The notes under the pieces were generated by a model. It was not told the origin of the DNA. It did no database searches and saw nothing but the letters and a program-made list of their open reading frames with translations. A DNA stretch of 64,000 bases from Rheinheimera sp. SA_1 (lineage in GTDB: Bacteria > Pseudomonadota > Gammaproteobacteria > Enterobacterales > Alteromonadaceae). Where the stretch lies: positions 372,001 through 436,000 of the forward strand of contig NZ_LXWK01000015.1 of assembly GCF_001669775.1 (NCBI RefSeq), in the 5' to 3' direction. Shown here in pieces: positions 1-9,464 of this stretch (its first letter is position 1; each line of letters starts with the position of its first letter). Made by a program: the position numbers and the translations under genes.

Positions 1-976
1 TAGTCACGCCGCTATGCAAGCCGCCAAATACCCCGGCCATCGCCAGTGCTTTGTGCTCATCGGCAATCAGCAAGGTGTTGCTTTGCAGTTTGACTTCGGA
101 CTCATCCAGCAACACCAGAGTCTCTCCAGCTTTCGCCTGACGCACCACAATGCCACCTTCAATTTTACTTAAATCAAAGGCATGCATTGGATGGCCCAAT
201 TCCAACAGCACGAAGTTGGTTACATCAACCACCGGGTCAATCGAACGAATGCCGCTGCGACGCAGCTTTTCGACCATCCACAACGGCGTCACAGCGCCGG
301 TGTTGATGTTTTTGATGACACGACCCAAATATCTTGGGCAAAGTTTTGGTGCCTGCAGCGTAATAGTTAACTGATCTTTGATAGTCGCAGCAACCGGGGC
401 AATCACCGGCACCGTCACATCCAGTTGATTCAACACGCCGACTTCGCGCGCCAGGCCAATTAAGCCTAAACAGTCAGCGCGGTTTGGGGTCAAATCGACT
501 TCAATTGCCTTGTCATCAAGCTGCAAAAAGACACGAATATCTGTGCCTAAAGGTGCATCTTGTGGCAATTCGATAATGCCTTCAGAACTTTCTGCCATGC
601 CAAGTTCAGATAATGAACACAGCATGCCATTGGACGGCTGACCACGAAGTTTCGCCGCTTTAATTTTAAAATCGCCCGGCAGCACAGCACCGACTGTGGC
701 CACGACAACTTTTAAGCCCTGCCGGCAGTTGGCTGCACCACAGACGATGTCGAGCAACTCGCCGCTGCCGATATCAATTTTGGTGACTTGTAACTTGTCG
801 GCTTCCGGATGGCGGCCACATTCCACCACATGGCCAACAACCACGCCGCTAAATTCGCCGGCAATGGCTTCAATACCGTCAACTTCTAAACCGGCCATCG
901 AAATCTGCTCGGCCAGATCGTTAGTTGATAATTGCGGGTTCACCCACTCGCGTAACCAGGATTCACTGAATTTCAT
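1..976 (-). CDS. pheT: Phenylalanyl-tRNA synthetase beta subunit, N-terminal part (cut by window edge)
   Basis: Beta subunit of the cytoplasmic (alpha beta)2 enzyme that charges tRNA-Phe. Only the first 325 codons are present; the reading frame is still open at base 1. The protein starts [14 protein letters not shown], as in E. coli PheT, then shows the tRNA-binding EMAP-like region (motif [17 protein letters not shown]) and a B1/B3-type region ending in [14 protein letters not shown]. The ATG at 976 lies 15 nt after the pheS stop, so pheST is one transcript. The full family length is about 795 residues, so some 60 percent of the gene lies outside. Nothing looks broken. Identification rests on residue-level similarity to E. 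coli PheT and on the neighbour pheS. Confidence 0.97.
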   Translation of the reverse strand, partial: MKFSESWLREWVNPQLSTNDLAEQISMAGLEVDGIEAIAGEFSGVVVGHVVECGRHPEADKLQVTKIDIGSGELLDIVCGAANCRQGLKVVVATVGAVLPGDFKIKAAKLRGQPSNGMLCSLSELGMAESSEGIIELPQDAPLGTDIRVFLQLDDKAIEVDLTPNRADCLGLIGLAREVGVLNQLDVTVPVIAPVAATIKDQLTITLQAPKLCPRYLGRVIKNINTGAVTPLWMVEKLRRSGIRSIDPVVDVTNFVLLELGHPMHAFDLSKIEGGIVVRQAKAGETLVLLDESEVKLQSNTLLIADEHKALAMAGVFGGLHSGVT

Positions 977-991
977 TTTTTCACTCCCCGC

Positions 992-1990
<999 letters not shown>

Positions 1991-2094
1991 CTAAAATGGA
2001 TGACTTGATTCAACCGGCAATAATACACCAGAACTGGCGGCGGATCGCTGTTTATGCTGAGGTTTTTTCGGGGAATTTACGAAGAATGAAGGCG

Positions 2095-2802
2095 TCAGCT
2101 GCCGCTTTGCGCCAGTACGTCTTTGACAAAAGGGATGGTCAGCTTACGCTGATGCACGATTGAAGCTTTGTCGAGTTTATCGAGAATGGCCACCAGAGCA
2201 CGGATTTCGCGCTGCTGGCGATTGAGTAAAAACCGCGCCACTTCATCGGGCAAATCTATGCCACGTAAGCGGGCTTTTTGTTGCAGTAATTTTTGCTTGT
2301 CGTCATCGCTTAATAGCCGCAGCTGAAAAATGGTGCAAGCCTGCAAACGCGAGACTAAGTCCGGCAGGGTAATACCAAGCTGCAGCGGTGCTTCGTCGGC
2401 GACAATCAACAGCCGTTTGCCCTGCTCTACCATCCGGTTGTACAAATCAAACAGCGCCACCTGCCAATGGCTGTCACCGGCAATGGCCTGAATGTTATCG
2501 AGGCAAACCAGATCTAGCTGCTCCAATCCATCGAATAAACGGGGGCTGTATTGGCGAAAATCATCCAGCGCCAGTAGCTGACTGGTCAGTCCCTGCTCTT
2601 GCGCCTGCACACATGCTGCGTACAACAAATGTGACTTGCCACTGCCGCTGGCACCGAACAAATACAGCGGCAGCTGCGGTTTACCAGGTGCCAGAAACTG
2701 TTCAATAAACTGCACCGCCGGGCTCTCTTTCGCACCAAAAAAGCTTTGCAGTGTTTCGTCATCCGGCAGGGTGACTGCCAGTGTGTATTGAGTTGGCTGC
2801 AT
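2095..2802 (-). CDS. hda: DnaA regulatory inactivator Hda
   Basis: AAA+ protein that, bound to the DNA-loaded sliding clamp, stimulates hydrolysis of DnaA-bound ATP and so prevents re-initiation of replication. It has 235 residues, the family size. Walker A is GASGSGKSHL at 50-59, followed by a Walker B region (LDLVCLDNIQ), a sensor 1 area and an arginine-rich C-terminal lid. The start codon overlaps the stop of the upstream DUF2066 gene in TGATG, and I see no Shine-Dalgarno, so translation is probably coupled. Odd point: E. coli Hda carries the clamp-binding motif QLSLPL near its N-terminus. Here the aligned segment, just before the conserved LPDDET, reads QYTLAV, a poor match. Identity as Hda is well supported by neighbours and sequence. 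Confidence 0.95.
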   Translation of the reverse strand: MQPTQYTLAVTLPDDETLQSFFGAKESPAVQFIEQFLAPGKPQLPLYLFGASGSGKSHLLYAACVQAQEQGLTSQLLALDDFRQYSPRLFDGLEQLDLVCLDNIQAIAGDSHWQVALFDLYNRMVEQGKRLLIVADEAPLQLGITLPDLVSRLQACTIFQLRLLSDDDKQKLLQQKARLRGIDLPDEVARFLLNRQQREIRALVAILDKLDKASIVHQRKLTIPFVKDVLAQSGS

Positions 2803-4082
2803 CAGGGGCGGACAAACCTAAAATGGGTATGACCAGCCGGGATTTGAACTTCAACCGGCACCGCTACCGGTGTCTCCGTTTGGGCGGCAGCTTGCGGCAT
2901 CTCAGTCGTGCTGGCGCTGTCTGTACTCAAAGCAGCTTCTAATGCTTGTTCAGCTGCTGAAATTGCTGGTGGATTATCGACACTCGGCTGAGTAGCGTTT
3001 TGAGCAATGGCGGCCTGGTCAACTGACGGCTGATCCATATTTGCCGGGTCGATAACTGTCCCATCTGCTTTGATCACCGGCTGCAATTTCTTTTCAAGCG
3101 CCAACGCCTGATAAAAATCCAGTTCACTTGCGGCAAAGGTTAACCGAATGGTGGCGGTTCCGGGCTTAAACTCAACCAGTTGTTGCTGGCGTACCGTCAG
3201 CATCGAGCTAAAAACTTTCTGTACTGCGACTAAGTCAGTTAAACCTTCGATACCATCGAGAGTCAACTGCACAGCGCCATCAGAAACGGCACTGGCCTGG
3301 ACATTAACCGCATATTTTGCGGCCTGTGCTGCAGCCAACTGCTGGCTGAATTGTAATAGTAAGGCGGTCGCGTCCGGACCGCTGAGTTCCTGTTGCTGTA
3401 TAGCTGCGTCGACCATCGTCTGCAGCGTTAACCGGAATTGCAATTGCCCGGTCATGTCTACTTGTTGTTCCAACAATAAATTAAATACCTGAGTCGCCTG
3501 ATAACGTGGCGAAACCTGACTTAATCCCGTCCAGTCTCCAGACCACAAAGCCGGGGCATTGACCTGCGCCAGCTCCTGTTCGTCATATTTTGGATACAGA
3601 TAACTCAGGCCATACCTTTTGGCCTGTGCCGCCAGGGCATTTCGCAGCGGATGTTCGGCAAGCAAAACCAACTGCGGTTGGTCTAAGGTTTTTTCGGTCA
3701 GCCAAATCAACACATCCGGACGGCGACTGCCCCAAATCGGGATCTGCAGTTGCTGCAACATGCTGGTAATTTTCTGCTGATCCAGGCTGACTTGCAGCAG
3801 ATTGCGACCATCACGCTGCACCATCTGGTACTGTTTAATGAAATCACTGCTACTGCGGATGGCTGTTTTCACCGCCTGGTGGGTCAGAATTTGTTCGCCG
3901 CCGGTTAACTTCACCAGCACCGCGGAGACTGCAGCCTGTTGCCACTGGCTTTGACTTTGATTGGCGTCCACTTCGGCCTGAAAAAGATCGGTTAATTCAG
4001 CGCTGAAGCTATAGCAAGACAGACTCAGTAAACAACTCAGGCCCAGAGTTTTGCAAAATAACGACCATAAATGACGCATCAA
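2802..4082 (-). CDS. DUF2066 family exported protein
   Basis: Exported protein of 426 residues with no known biochemical role. Residues 1-28 look like a Sec signal peptide (positive N-region MMRHLWSLFCK, hydrophobic stretch, cleavage near FSA-EL). The mature part matches the DUF2066 family as I know it from Shewanella and Vibrio, where such genes also sit directly before hda. The C-terminal third (roughly 330-410) is Pro/Ala/Thr-rich and probably unstructured. It ends on the hda start codon (TGATG), so the two are co-transcribed, but this need not mean a shared function. The usual partners purM/purN are absent upstream. ATG codons 1 and 2 are both possible starts. Confidence 0.75.
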   Translation of the reverse strand: MMRHLWSLFCKTLGLSCLLSLSCYSFSAELTDLFQAEVDANQSQSQWQQAAVSAVLVKLTGGEQILTHQAVKTAIRSSSDFIKQYQMVQRDGRNLLQVSLDQQKITSMLQQLQIPIWGSRRPDVLIWLTEKTLDQPQLVLLAEHPLRNALAAQAKRYGLSYLYPKYDEQELAQVNAPALWSGDWTGLSQVSPRYQATQVFNLLLEQQVDMTGQLQFRLTLQTMVDAAIQQQELSGPDATALLLQFSQQLAAAQAAKYAVNVQASAVSDGAVQLTLDGIEGLTDLVAVQKVFSSMLTVRQQQLVEFKPGTATIRLTFAASELDFYQALALEKKLQPVIKADGTVIDPANMDQPSVDQAAIAQNATQPSVDNPPAISAAEQALEAALSTDSASTTEMPQAAAQTETPVAVPVEVQIPAGHTHFRFVRP

Positions 4083-4373
4083 CAGTTTTCCTCAGCAAAC
4101 CAGCATGGAGTGAAAATCCCCCAATTGGCTAAATTCGTTAAAAGTGGGCCTTCAAACAGCAATCTTCAAACAGCAACCAAGCGGCCAATGACCGTTGTCA
4201 TCCGACCTGAAAGTTATTTTACCTGATCACAACAGCAAAATGAGCAGAATAATCTAAACCAACTTTTGTTGATCCGGGCTTTGGGTCTGGTTATGGCTGC
4301 TAACTGGAGCACGCTCAGAGCGCCAGCAGCGATGTTACTTCCACACCTGCTCGGCTGGTCTCATCCAAAAAAC
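4083..4373. other. Non-coding gap upstream of the DUF2066-hda-pheST operon
   Basis: This 291-nt stretch has no ORF that resembles a protein. It must hold the minus-strand promoter for the DUF2066-hda transcript, but I cannot pick a convincing -35/-10 pair. It contains a short tandem repeat at 4150-4177 and a GC-rich imperfect hairpin around 4298-4331 (GCTGC paired with GCAGC, CTGG with CCAG). No tRNA or riboswitch is recognisable. Confidence 0.6.
4150..4177. repeat. Tandem duplication of a 14-nt unit
   Basis: CTTCAAACAGCAAT is followed at once by CTTCAAACAGCAAC, matching in 13 of 14 positions. It lies in non-coding DNA about 70-95 nt upstream of the DUF2066 start. It could be a slippage duplication or a duplicated regulator half-site; the sequence does not decide. 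Confidence 0.7.
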
Positions 4374-4407
4374 AAGGCGCAACTCATTAAAGAATTGCGC
4401 CTTTTTT
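4374..4407 (-). terminator. Rho-independent terminator downstream of bamC (can work in both directions)
   Basis: The stem GGCGCAA (4376-4382) pairs with TTGCGCC (4395-4401), with a 12-nt loop and flanking A/T runs on both sides. Read on the minus strand it follows the bamC stop by about 35 nt and ends in a T-rich run, so it most likely ends the dapA-bamC transcript. Confidence 0.8.
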
Positions 4408-4442
4408 ATTTATTTCTGCAGTAAGGTACCTGGAAAACCGGC

Positions 4443-5504
4443 TTACAGCTCCAGTTTAGCCTGACGGATCGCCGCAACAAATACATCGTAAATTGCATAG
4501 ACGGTTGCTTGATCCAGCGCTTTGCCATCTTTATCACGCCATTTAATGGCGGTGCCTTTGTCAGTTTTGCTCAGATGTAACTGATATTCGCCTTCGGCAA
4601 TCGGCAGCACAGGTTGCTCTTCGCCACCCCAGATTGAACCCCAGAAACCCGCATCCGGTTTGGTGAAGTTGACGTAATAAACATAATCGGTACGGTTTAA
4701 GTCAGTCACGGTCAACGAAACCTGCTCAAACAACAATTCCAGCTGATTCCAAGTCACATCGATGGATTGCGTGGTTAACAACACCGCTTCGTCTTTTTCA
4801 TTCACAGCGCGGGTTAACAACACATCCGGCAGACTGGCTTTCGCCGCTCTGATTTTTTCCATTTCAACGGTTGCCAGATGATCAATCATCCGATTTAAAA
4901 AATGTACTTCTTCACGGCGCTGCGCGATAGCCGTAATAGGCTGTTCGGCTTGTGAATACTGATGTTGCAACATGGCAACCCGTAGTGCGGCAGTACGGCC
5001 ATGAATTTTTGGTTCCAGTAACACCTGAAACTTACTCTGCTGAGTCAGTTCCTGCGATTCCCACAACCACCAGCCCGTATCTTCAAACTGACTGATCCAG
5101 TCGGTCTGCCAACTGTTATTAGCAGCCTCAGTAATCACAATATTATTCTGGGTGAAAAATTCTTGCAGATTAGTTGTCAAGTATGGCATCAAGTCGCCGG
5201 TGAACTCATTACGTTCAAAAAACACCCGCACTTCTTTGTCGTCTTCTTCCACCCGGGCATTGGTCGACACTGCCAGCACCTGCATCGGCGCTTTTAATTC
5301 AACCGCTTCACCTTTAGCGCCTGCAGCAACCGCTGCCGGAATATCAAATTGACCAGGCTTTCTTGGCGCAATGAGCCCTTTCGGGATCGTCAGTTCATTG
5401 ATTTTTTTAATTTCTGTTGCGGTTGTTGGTTCGGGAGTTGTCCACATGGAACAACCAGATAACAACAAAGTGGCCAATACTGAGCCGGAAATCCAATAAT
5501 GCAC
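4443..5504 (-). CDS. bamC: Outer membrane assembly lipoprotein BamC
   Basis: Lipoprotein subunit of the BAM complex that inserts beta-barrel proteins into the outer membrane. It has 353 residues (E. coli BamC: 344). The lipoprotein signal ends in LLSGC with the lipidated Cys at 18. An unstructured N-terminal lasso segment follows, then two helix-grip domains typical of the NlpB/DapX family. The gene follows dapA by 10 nt on the same strand, the classical dapA-bamC arrangement, and a terminator follows it. Assignment rests on the lipobox, length, NlpB-like sequence and the dapA neighbour. Confidence 0.93.
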   Translation of the reverse strand: MHYWISGSVLATLLLSGCSMWTTPEPTTATEIKKINELTIPKGLIAPRKPGQFDIPAAVAAGAKGEAVELKAPMQVLAVSTNARVEEDDKEVRVFFERNEFTGDLMPYLTTNLQEFFTQNNIVITEAANNSWQTDWISQFEDTGWWLWESQELTQQSKFQVLLEPKIHGRTAALRVAMLQHQYSQAEQPITAIAQRREEVHFLNRMIDHLATVEMEKIRAAKASLPDVLLTRAVNEKDEAVLLTTQSIDVTWNQLELLFEQVSLTVTDLNRTDYVYYVNFTKPDAGFWGSIWGGEEQPVLPIAEGEYQLHLSKTDKGTAIKWRDKDGKALDQATVYAIYDVFVAAIRQAKLEL

Positions 5505-5514
5505 CTAAAAACTC

Positions 5515-6396
5515 CTAAAGATTAATTTTGGCTTGTTGCAGCGCTTGTTCGATTACAACCTGATGGATTGGTTCCAGCCGGGTTAAAGGTAAACGGGCAA
5601 AATCTGACTGAATAAATCCCATCCGGCGTAATGCCCACTTGGTTGGAATTGGATTGCTTTCGATAAATAAGTCACGATGCAGCGCTTGTAACTGACTGTC
5701 AACTGTCAGTGCGACCTCGCGGTTGCCGGCTAAAGCCGCCTGAATCATCGCAGTCATGCCTTGTGGGGCCACATTGGTTGTCACCGAAATAACACCGTGC
5801 CCACCTTTTAACACAAATTCTGCAGCAGTGGCATCATCCCCGCTGAGTAAACTAAAACCTTTTTCACAGCACTGTTGTAGTTCAGCAAGCCGGGTCATCG
5901 AACCCGTGGCTTCTTTAATACCTACAATGTTGTTGACGGCACTGAGTTCACCAACGGTTGTTGCCAGCAAATCAACCCCAGTACGGCCAGGTACGTTATA
6001 CAGTAAGACCGGTTTGGCAGCAGCGGCAGCGACCGCTTTAAAATGCGCAATCATGCCTTTTTGGGTTGGCTTATTGTAAAAAGGAGTGACCGTTAAAAAA
6101 CCATCGATGGCAAATTGGTTCAGTTGCAGGGTTTTTTCAACGGCTTCAGCGGTTGAATTAGAACCGTTACCGGCAAGCACCTGACAGCGCCCGGCCACTT
6201 GCTCAATCACTGCTGCCAGCACTTCCAGCTGTTCCGGAAATGGTATGGTTGCCGCTTCACCGGTCGTGCCCATGATAATGAGGCCGTCAGTGCCATGCGC
6301 TATCTGATACTCCACTAATTGCTTTAAACCGGCATAGTCAACCAGACCACTGTCGGTCATTGGGGTAATCAGGGCAACATAACTTCCTCTGAACAT
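5515..6396 (-). CDS. dapA: 4-hydroxy-tetrahydrodipicolinate synthase
   Basis: Cytoplasmic class I aldolase that condenses pyruvate with aspartate semialdehyde, the first committed step of lysine and diaminopimelate synthesis. It has 293 residues. The Schiff-base lysine is K161 in GIKEATGS, Tyr133 is in LLYNVPGRTG, and the Thr-Thr pair is at 44-45 in MGTTGEA. The open frame extends 57 nt further upstream, but family alignment starts at MFRGSYVALITPM. The ATG at 6396 has a GGAG ribosome site, so I place the start there. This leaves a 150-nt divergent promoter region before gcvR. It is followed by bamC. Confidence 0.97.
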   Translation of the reverse strand: MFRGSYVALITPMTDSGLVDYAGLKQLVEYQIAHGTDGLIIMGTTGEAATIPFPEQLEVLAAVIEQVAGRCQVLAGNGSNSTAEAVEKTLQLNQFAIDGFLTVTPFYNKPTQKGMIAHFKAVAAAAAKPVLLYNVPGRTGVDLLATTVGELSAVNNIVGIKEATGSMTRLAELQQCCEKGFSLLSGDDATAAEFVLKGGHGVISVTTNVAPQGMTAMIQAALAGNREVALTVDSQLQALHRDLFIESNPIPTKWALRRMGFIQSDFARLPLTRLEPIHQVVIEQALQQAKINL

Positions 6397-6546
6397 AACA
6401 ACTGCTCCATAATTTTCAGGCTGCCTATGGTAATGACGCAGCCTGACAAACACAAGCTACAGCGACAGCAGCTGATGAATTTTCAACGAACTATGGTAAA
6501 CTCGGCGGCCTTTTTACAGCATTTTGGCATAAGGTTGTACCCAAAG

Positions 6547-7068
6547 ATGGCTCAACAATTGGTGGTTACGGCAATTGGTACCGATCGTACCGGTATCGTC
6601 AGTCAGCTGGCGCGTCTGGTCAGCGATTGCAACTGCAACATTGTCGACAGCCGCATGGCGATTTTTGGCAATGAATTTACCTTTATTATGTTGTTAGCCG
6701 GCGATGCCGCCGCCATCAGCAAAATTGAATATTTATTGCCAAGTTCGGGGTTGGCCCTTGATCTGCTGACGATGACCAAACGTACCTCTGCCCACAAACC
6801 ACAACCGTTGTCCAAACCTTATCAGCTGTCGTATACCGGACCGGATAAAGTCGGCACTTTGGGTAAAATGTCCAGTTTGCTTGCCGATCATCAGGTGTAT
6901 ATCGGTTCGTTGCGATCAGAAACTGTGGTCAAAGAAGGTGTCCCACTGACAAATACAGTGATGACAGTGCAATTACCGGCGCAGGTGCAACCACAACAAC
7001 TGCAACGACTCATTGCACAGCAACTGCAGGAAATGGCACTGACCGGCAGTTTTGAACCCCAAGGGTAA
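6547..7068 (+). CDS. gcvR: Glycine cleavage system transcriptional repressor GcvR
   Basis: Regulator with two ACT-type domains (about residues 5-80 and 90-165). In E. coli GcvR binds GcvA and blocks activation of the glycine cleavage operon when glycine is scarce. It has 173 residues from the ATG at 6547. The frame is open 120 nt further upstream, but similarity to E. coli GcvR begins at MAQQLVVTAIGTDRTGIV. Conserved blocks such as CNCNIVDSRMAIFGNEFTFI (about 31-50) are clear. The ribosome site (AAGG) is weak and distant. It is divergent from dapA and 103 nt before bcp, as in related genomes. Confidence 0.9.
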   Translation: MAQQLVVTAIGTDRTGIVSQLARLVSDCNCNIVDSRMAIFGNEFTFIMLLAGDAAAISKIEYLLPSSGLALDLLTMTKRTSAHKPQPLSKPYQLSYTGPDKVGTLGKMSSLLADHQVYIGSLRSETVVKEGVPLTNTVMTVQLPAQVQPQQLQRLIAQQLQEMALTGSFEPQG

Positions 7069-7171
7069 GTGAGCATTTTGATCAATATCGCCTGATACAA
7101 AGTGACCACCCTGCTGCAAAAAAATGACTTGTAATCATCCTGCTGGATCTGCCAGCCTCTAAGGAACCATC

Positions 7172-7636
7172 ATGCAAATGTTAACAGTTGGCGCTACCGC
7201 ACCCAATTTTTCGCTGCTCAATCAAGATAATCAAACGGTAGTACTTAGCGAATTGCTGAAAACCCAGCAAGTGCTGGTGTATTTTTACCCAAAAGCCATG
7301 ACACCCGGCTGCACAGTGCAAGCTTGTGCCCTGCGCGATAGTCAGGCTGAACTTGCAGCAAAAGGCGTGACTGTGGTGGGAATTAGCACCGATCCGGTGA
7401 AAAGTCTGACCAAATTTGCGCTGCGCGATCAATTAAACTTCACTTTATTGTCTGACCCAGAGCATCAAATCGCTGAGGCCTTTGGCGTCTGGGGCGAGAA
7501 AAAATTCATGGGCAAAGTGTACGATGGCATCCATCGCACCAGTTTTTTAATCGGCAGTGATGGCCTGATTAAGCAGGTTTATCAGGACTTTAAAACCAGC
7601 AACCACCATCAAGTCGTGCTAAAGTCTCTGCCATAA
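7172..7636 (+). CDS. bcp: Thioredoxin-dependent thiol peroxidase (BCP/PrxQ)
   Basis: Atypical 2-Cys peroxiredoxin that reduces hydrogen peroxide and organic peroxides with thioredoxin as donor. It has 154 residues, very close to E. coli Bcp. The peroxidatic Cys47 and resolving Cys52 lie in the motif MTPGCTVQAC. The C-terminal signature TSNHHQVVL is also conserved. AAGGA stands 8 nt before the ATG. It follows gcvR and precedes a glutathione transferase by 55 nt, forming a small detoxification group. Confidence 0.97.
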   Translation: MQMLTVGATAPNFSLLNQDNQTVVLSELLKTQQVLVYFYPKAMTPGCTVQACALRDSQAELAAKGVTVVGISTDPVKSLTKFALRDQLNFTLLSDPEHQIAEAFGVWGEKKFMGKVYDGIHRTSFLIGSDGLIKQVYQDFKTSNHHQVVLKSLP

Positions 7637-7691
7637 ACCGCCAGCAAGCGACGGTCTGTTTCGACTGGCGGCATCATCAGGAGCGTCGACC

Positions 7692-8309
7692 ATGAAATTA
7701 TATTATGCGCCAGCGGCTTGTTCCCTGGCTTCTCACATCGCCTTGCTTGAGGCTGGTCTGAAATTTACCGCGTTAAAAGTTGATTTACGCCGCAAAACCC
7801 TAGCCGACGGCAGTGATTACCGGCTCGTAAACGCGCAAGGTTATGTGCCTGCCCTGCAACTGAAAAATGGCGAAGTACTGACCGAAGGTCCGGCCATTTT
7901 GCAGTACATCGCCGATCAGGCACCGGCCAGTAACCTGGCACCAGCAAATGGCAGTTTTGCCCGCTACAAACTACAAAGCTGGTTGAATTTTATCGCCACC
8001 GAATTGCATAAAAACTTTACCCCATTATTTGATCCAACTGCCGCTGAAGCCACCAAAAATTCAGCCAGGCAAAAGCTTGAGCAACGTCTGAGCCAGCTTG
8101 ATCAACAGCTCGCCGCATTGCAGTATCTGGTTGGCGACTATTTCACCATCGCCGATGCCTATTTGTTTACTGTGGCGGGCTGGGCCAGATTGGTAAAGTT
8201 TGACCTGACCCCTTATCCGAATTTATTAAGTTATGTCGCGCGCTGCAATCAACGTCCTGCGGTGCAAGCCGCCCTGGCCGCTGAAGGCCTGTTACCCAAA
8301 GGAGCCTAA
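7692..8309 (+). CDS. gst: Beta-class glutathione S-transferase
   Basis: Cytosolic glutathione transferase of 205 residues. It resembles E. coli GstA along its whole length: MKLYYAPAACSLASHIALLE at the N-terminus with the beta-class Cys10, an N-terminal thioredoxin fold (1-80) with the cis-Pro segment VPALQL and glutathione-binding LTEGPAILQYIAD, and an all-helical C-terminal domain (about 90-200) with the N-capping motif FTIADAYLFTV. It probably conjugates glutathione to electrophiles or reduces peroxides; the substrate cannot be read from sequence. It lies between bcp and the sugar dehydrogenase gene, which starts 4 nt after its stop. Confidence 0.95.
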   Translation: MKLYYAPAACSLASHIALLEAGLKFTALKVDLRRKTLADGSDYRLVNAQGYVPALQLKNGEVLTEGPAILQYIADQAPASNLAPANGSFARYKLQSWLNFIATELHKNFTPLFDPTAAEATKNSARQKLEQRLSQLDQQLAALQYLVGDYFTIADAYLFTVAGWARLVKFDLTPYPNLLSYVARCNQRPAVQAALAAEGLLPKGA

Positions 8310-8313
8310 CCTG

Positions 8314-9426
8314 ATGACCCGATTTTTATTATCACCTGTGCTGATTGCCCTGGCCTTACCATTCGCTGTTGCGGCTGAACCGGCGTTTTTGCAAACTGAA
8401 AAACACGCACTGAAAATTGAAACCGTTGCCAAAGGTCTGGCGCATCCCTGGGGCCTGGCATTTTTGCCGGATGGCCGGTTACTGGTTACAGAACGTGATG
8501 GCCAGTTGCGGTATGTCACCGCAGGCAAATTAAGCGCGCCAATTACTGGCCTGCCGCCAATTGCTGTGGGTGGTCAGGGTGGTTTACTCGATGTACTACT
8601 GGACAAAGATTTCGCCTCCAACCAGAAAATTTATCTGAGTTACGCCGAGCCAGGTGCCGACGATACCAACAGCACTGCCGTATTGCAGGCGACGCTTGCC
8701 GGCGAGACTCTGAAAGACACGCAAGTGGTTTTCAGCCAGCAGCCAAAAGTGAACAGCAAATACCATTTTGGTGGACGGCTGGTGCAACAGGCTGACGGCA
8801 ACTTATTTGTGACTTTAGGCGATCGGGGTAGCCGCCGCGAAGATGTACAGCCGTTAACGACACATGTGGGTAAAGTGGTTCGTATTACGTCAAAGGGTGA
8901 AGCTGCCGCCGGAAATCCTTTTACAACAAAAGCCGATGCAAAAAAAGAACTGTGGTCGTTTGGCCATCGCAATATTCAGGGTGCGACACTGGATAATAGT
9001 GGCCGGCTCTGGACCCATGAACATGGTCCGCAAGGCGGCGATGAAATCAATATCACTAAAGCCGGTTTAAATTATGGCTGGCCACTCATCACTTACGGTG
9101 AAGAGTATGGTGGTGGCGTTATTGGCAAAACTACTGCAGCTGGCCTTGAACAACCGCTGCATTATTGGGTGCCGTCCATTGCACCAAGTGGCATGGCCTT
9201 CTATCAAGGCACCATGTTAAATGGCTGGCAACAGAGCTTATTAGTGGGCTCGCTGAAATTTGGTCAACTGGTGCGGTTGGAAATCAAAGACGATAAAGTC
9301 AGTCACGAAGAGCGGATCCGGATTGGCAGCCGCATTCGTGATGTCAAAGTGCATCCGGATGGCAGTGTTTATCTGCTGACCGACGAAGATAACGGCGCTA
9401 TTTTACGCATCACTCCGATGAAATAA
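8314..9426 (+). CDS. PQQ-dependent periplasmic aldose sugar dehydrogenase (YliI/Asd family)
   Basis: Six-bladed beta-propeller that oxidises aldose sugars to lactones in the periplasm with pyrroloquinoline quinone (PQQ) as cofactor. From the ATG at 8314 (AAAGGAG upstream) it has 370 residues, like E. coli YliI (371). Residues 1-21 are a signal peptide ending near VAA. The motifs PWGLAFLPDGRLLVTERDG, HFGGRLV, HRNIQGA, HEHGPQGGDEIN and GLNYGWPLITYGEEY match the PQQ- and calcium-binding loops of this family. The next gene, 38 nt downstream, resembles the PQQ receptor YncD/PqqU, which strengthens the cofactor assignment. No PQQ synthesis genes are in the window. The actual sugar substrate is unknown. 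Confidence 0.92.
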   Translation: MTRFLLSPVLIALALPFAVAAEPAFLQTEKHALKIETVAKGLAHPWGLAFLPDGRLLVTERDGQLRYVTAGKLSAPITGLPPIAVGGQGGLLDVLLDKDFASNQKIYLSYAEPGADDTNSTAVLQATLAGETLKDTQVVFSQQPKVNSKYHFGGRLVQQADGNLFVTLGDRGSRREDVQPLTTHVGKVVRITSKGEAAAGNPFTTKADAKKELWSFGHRNIQGATLDNSGRLWTHEHGPQGGDEINITKAGLNYGWPLITYGEEYGGGVIGKTTAAGLEQPLHYWVPSIAPSGMAFYQGTMLNGWQQSLLVGSLKFGQLVRLEIKDDKVSHEERIRIGSRIRDVKVHPDGSVYLLTDEDNGAILRITPMK

Positions 9427-9464
9427 CCTTGGATCAGCCGGTTCACAGCCGGCTGAGTACTGTC

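Noticed and set aside
6397-6546. Overlapping N-terminal extensions of dapA and gcvR
   Set aside because: Both families start further in; the stretch is better read as the divergent promoter region.
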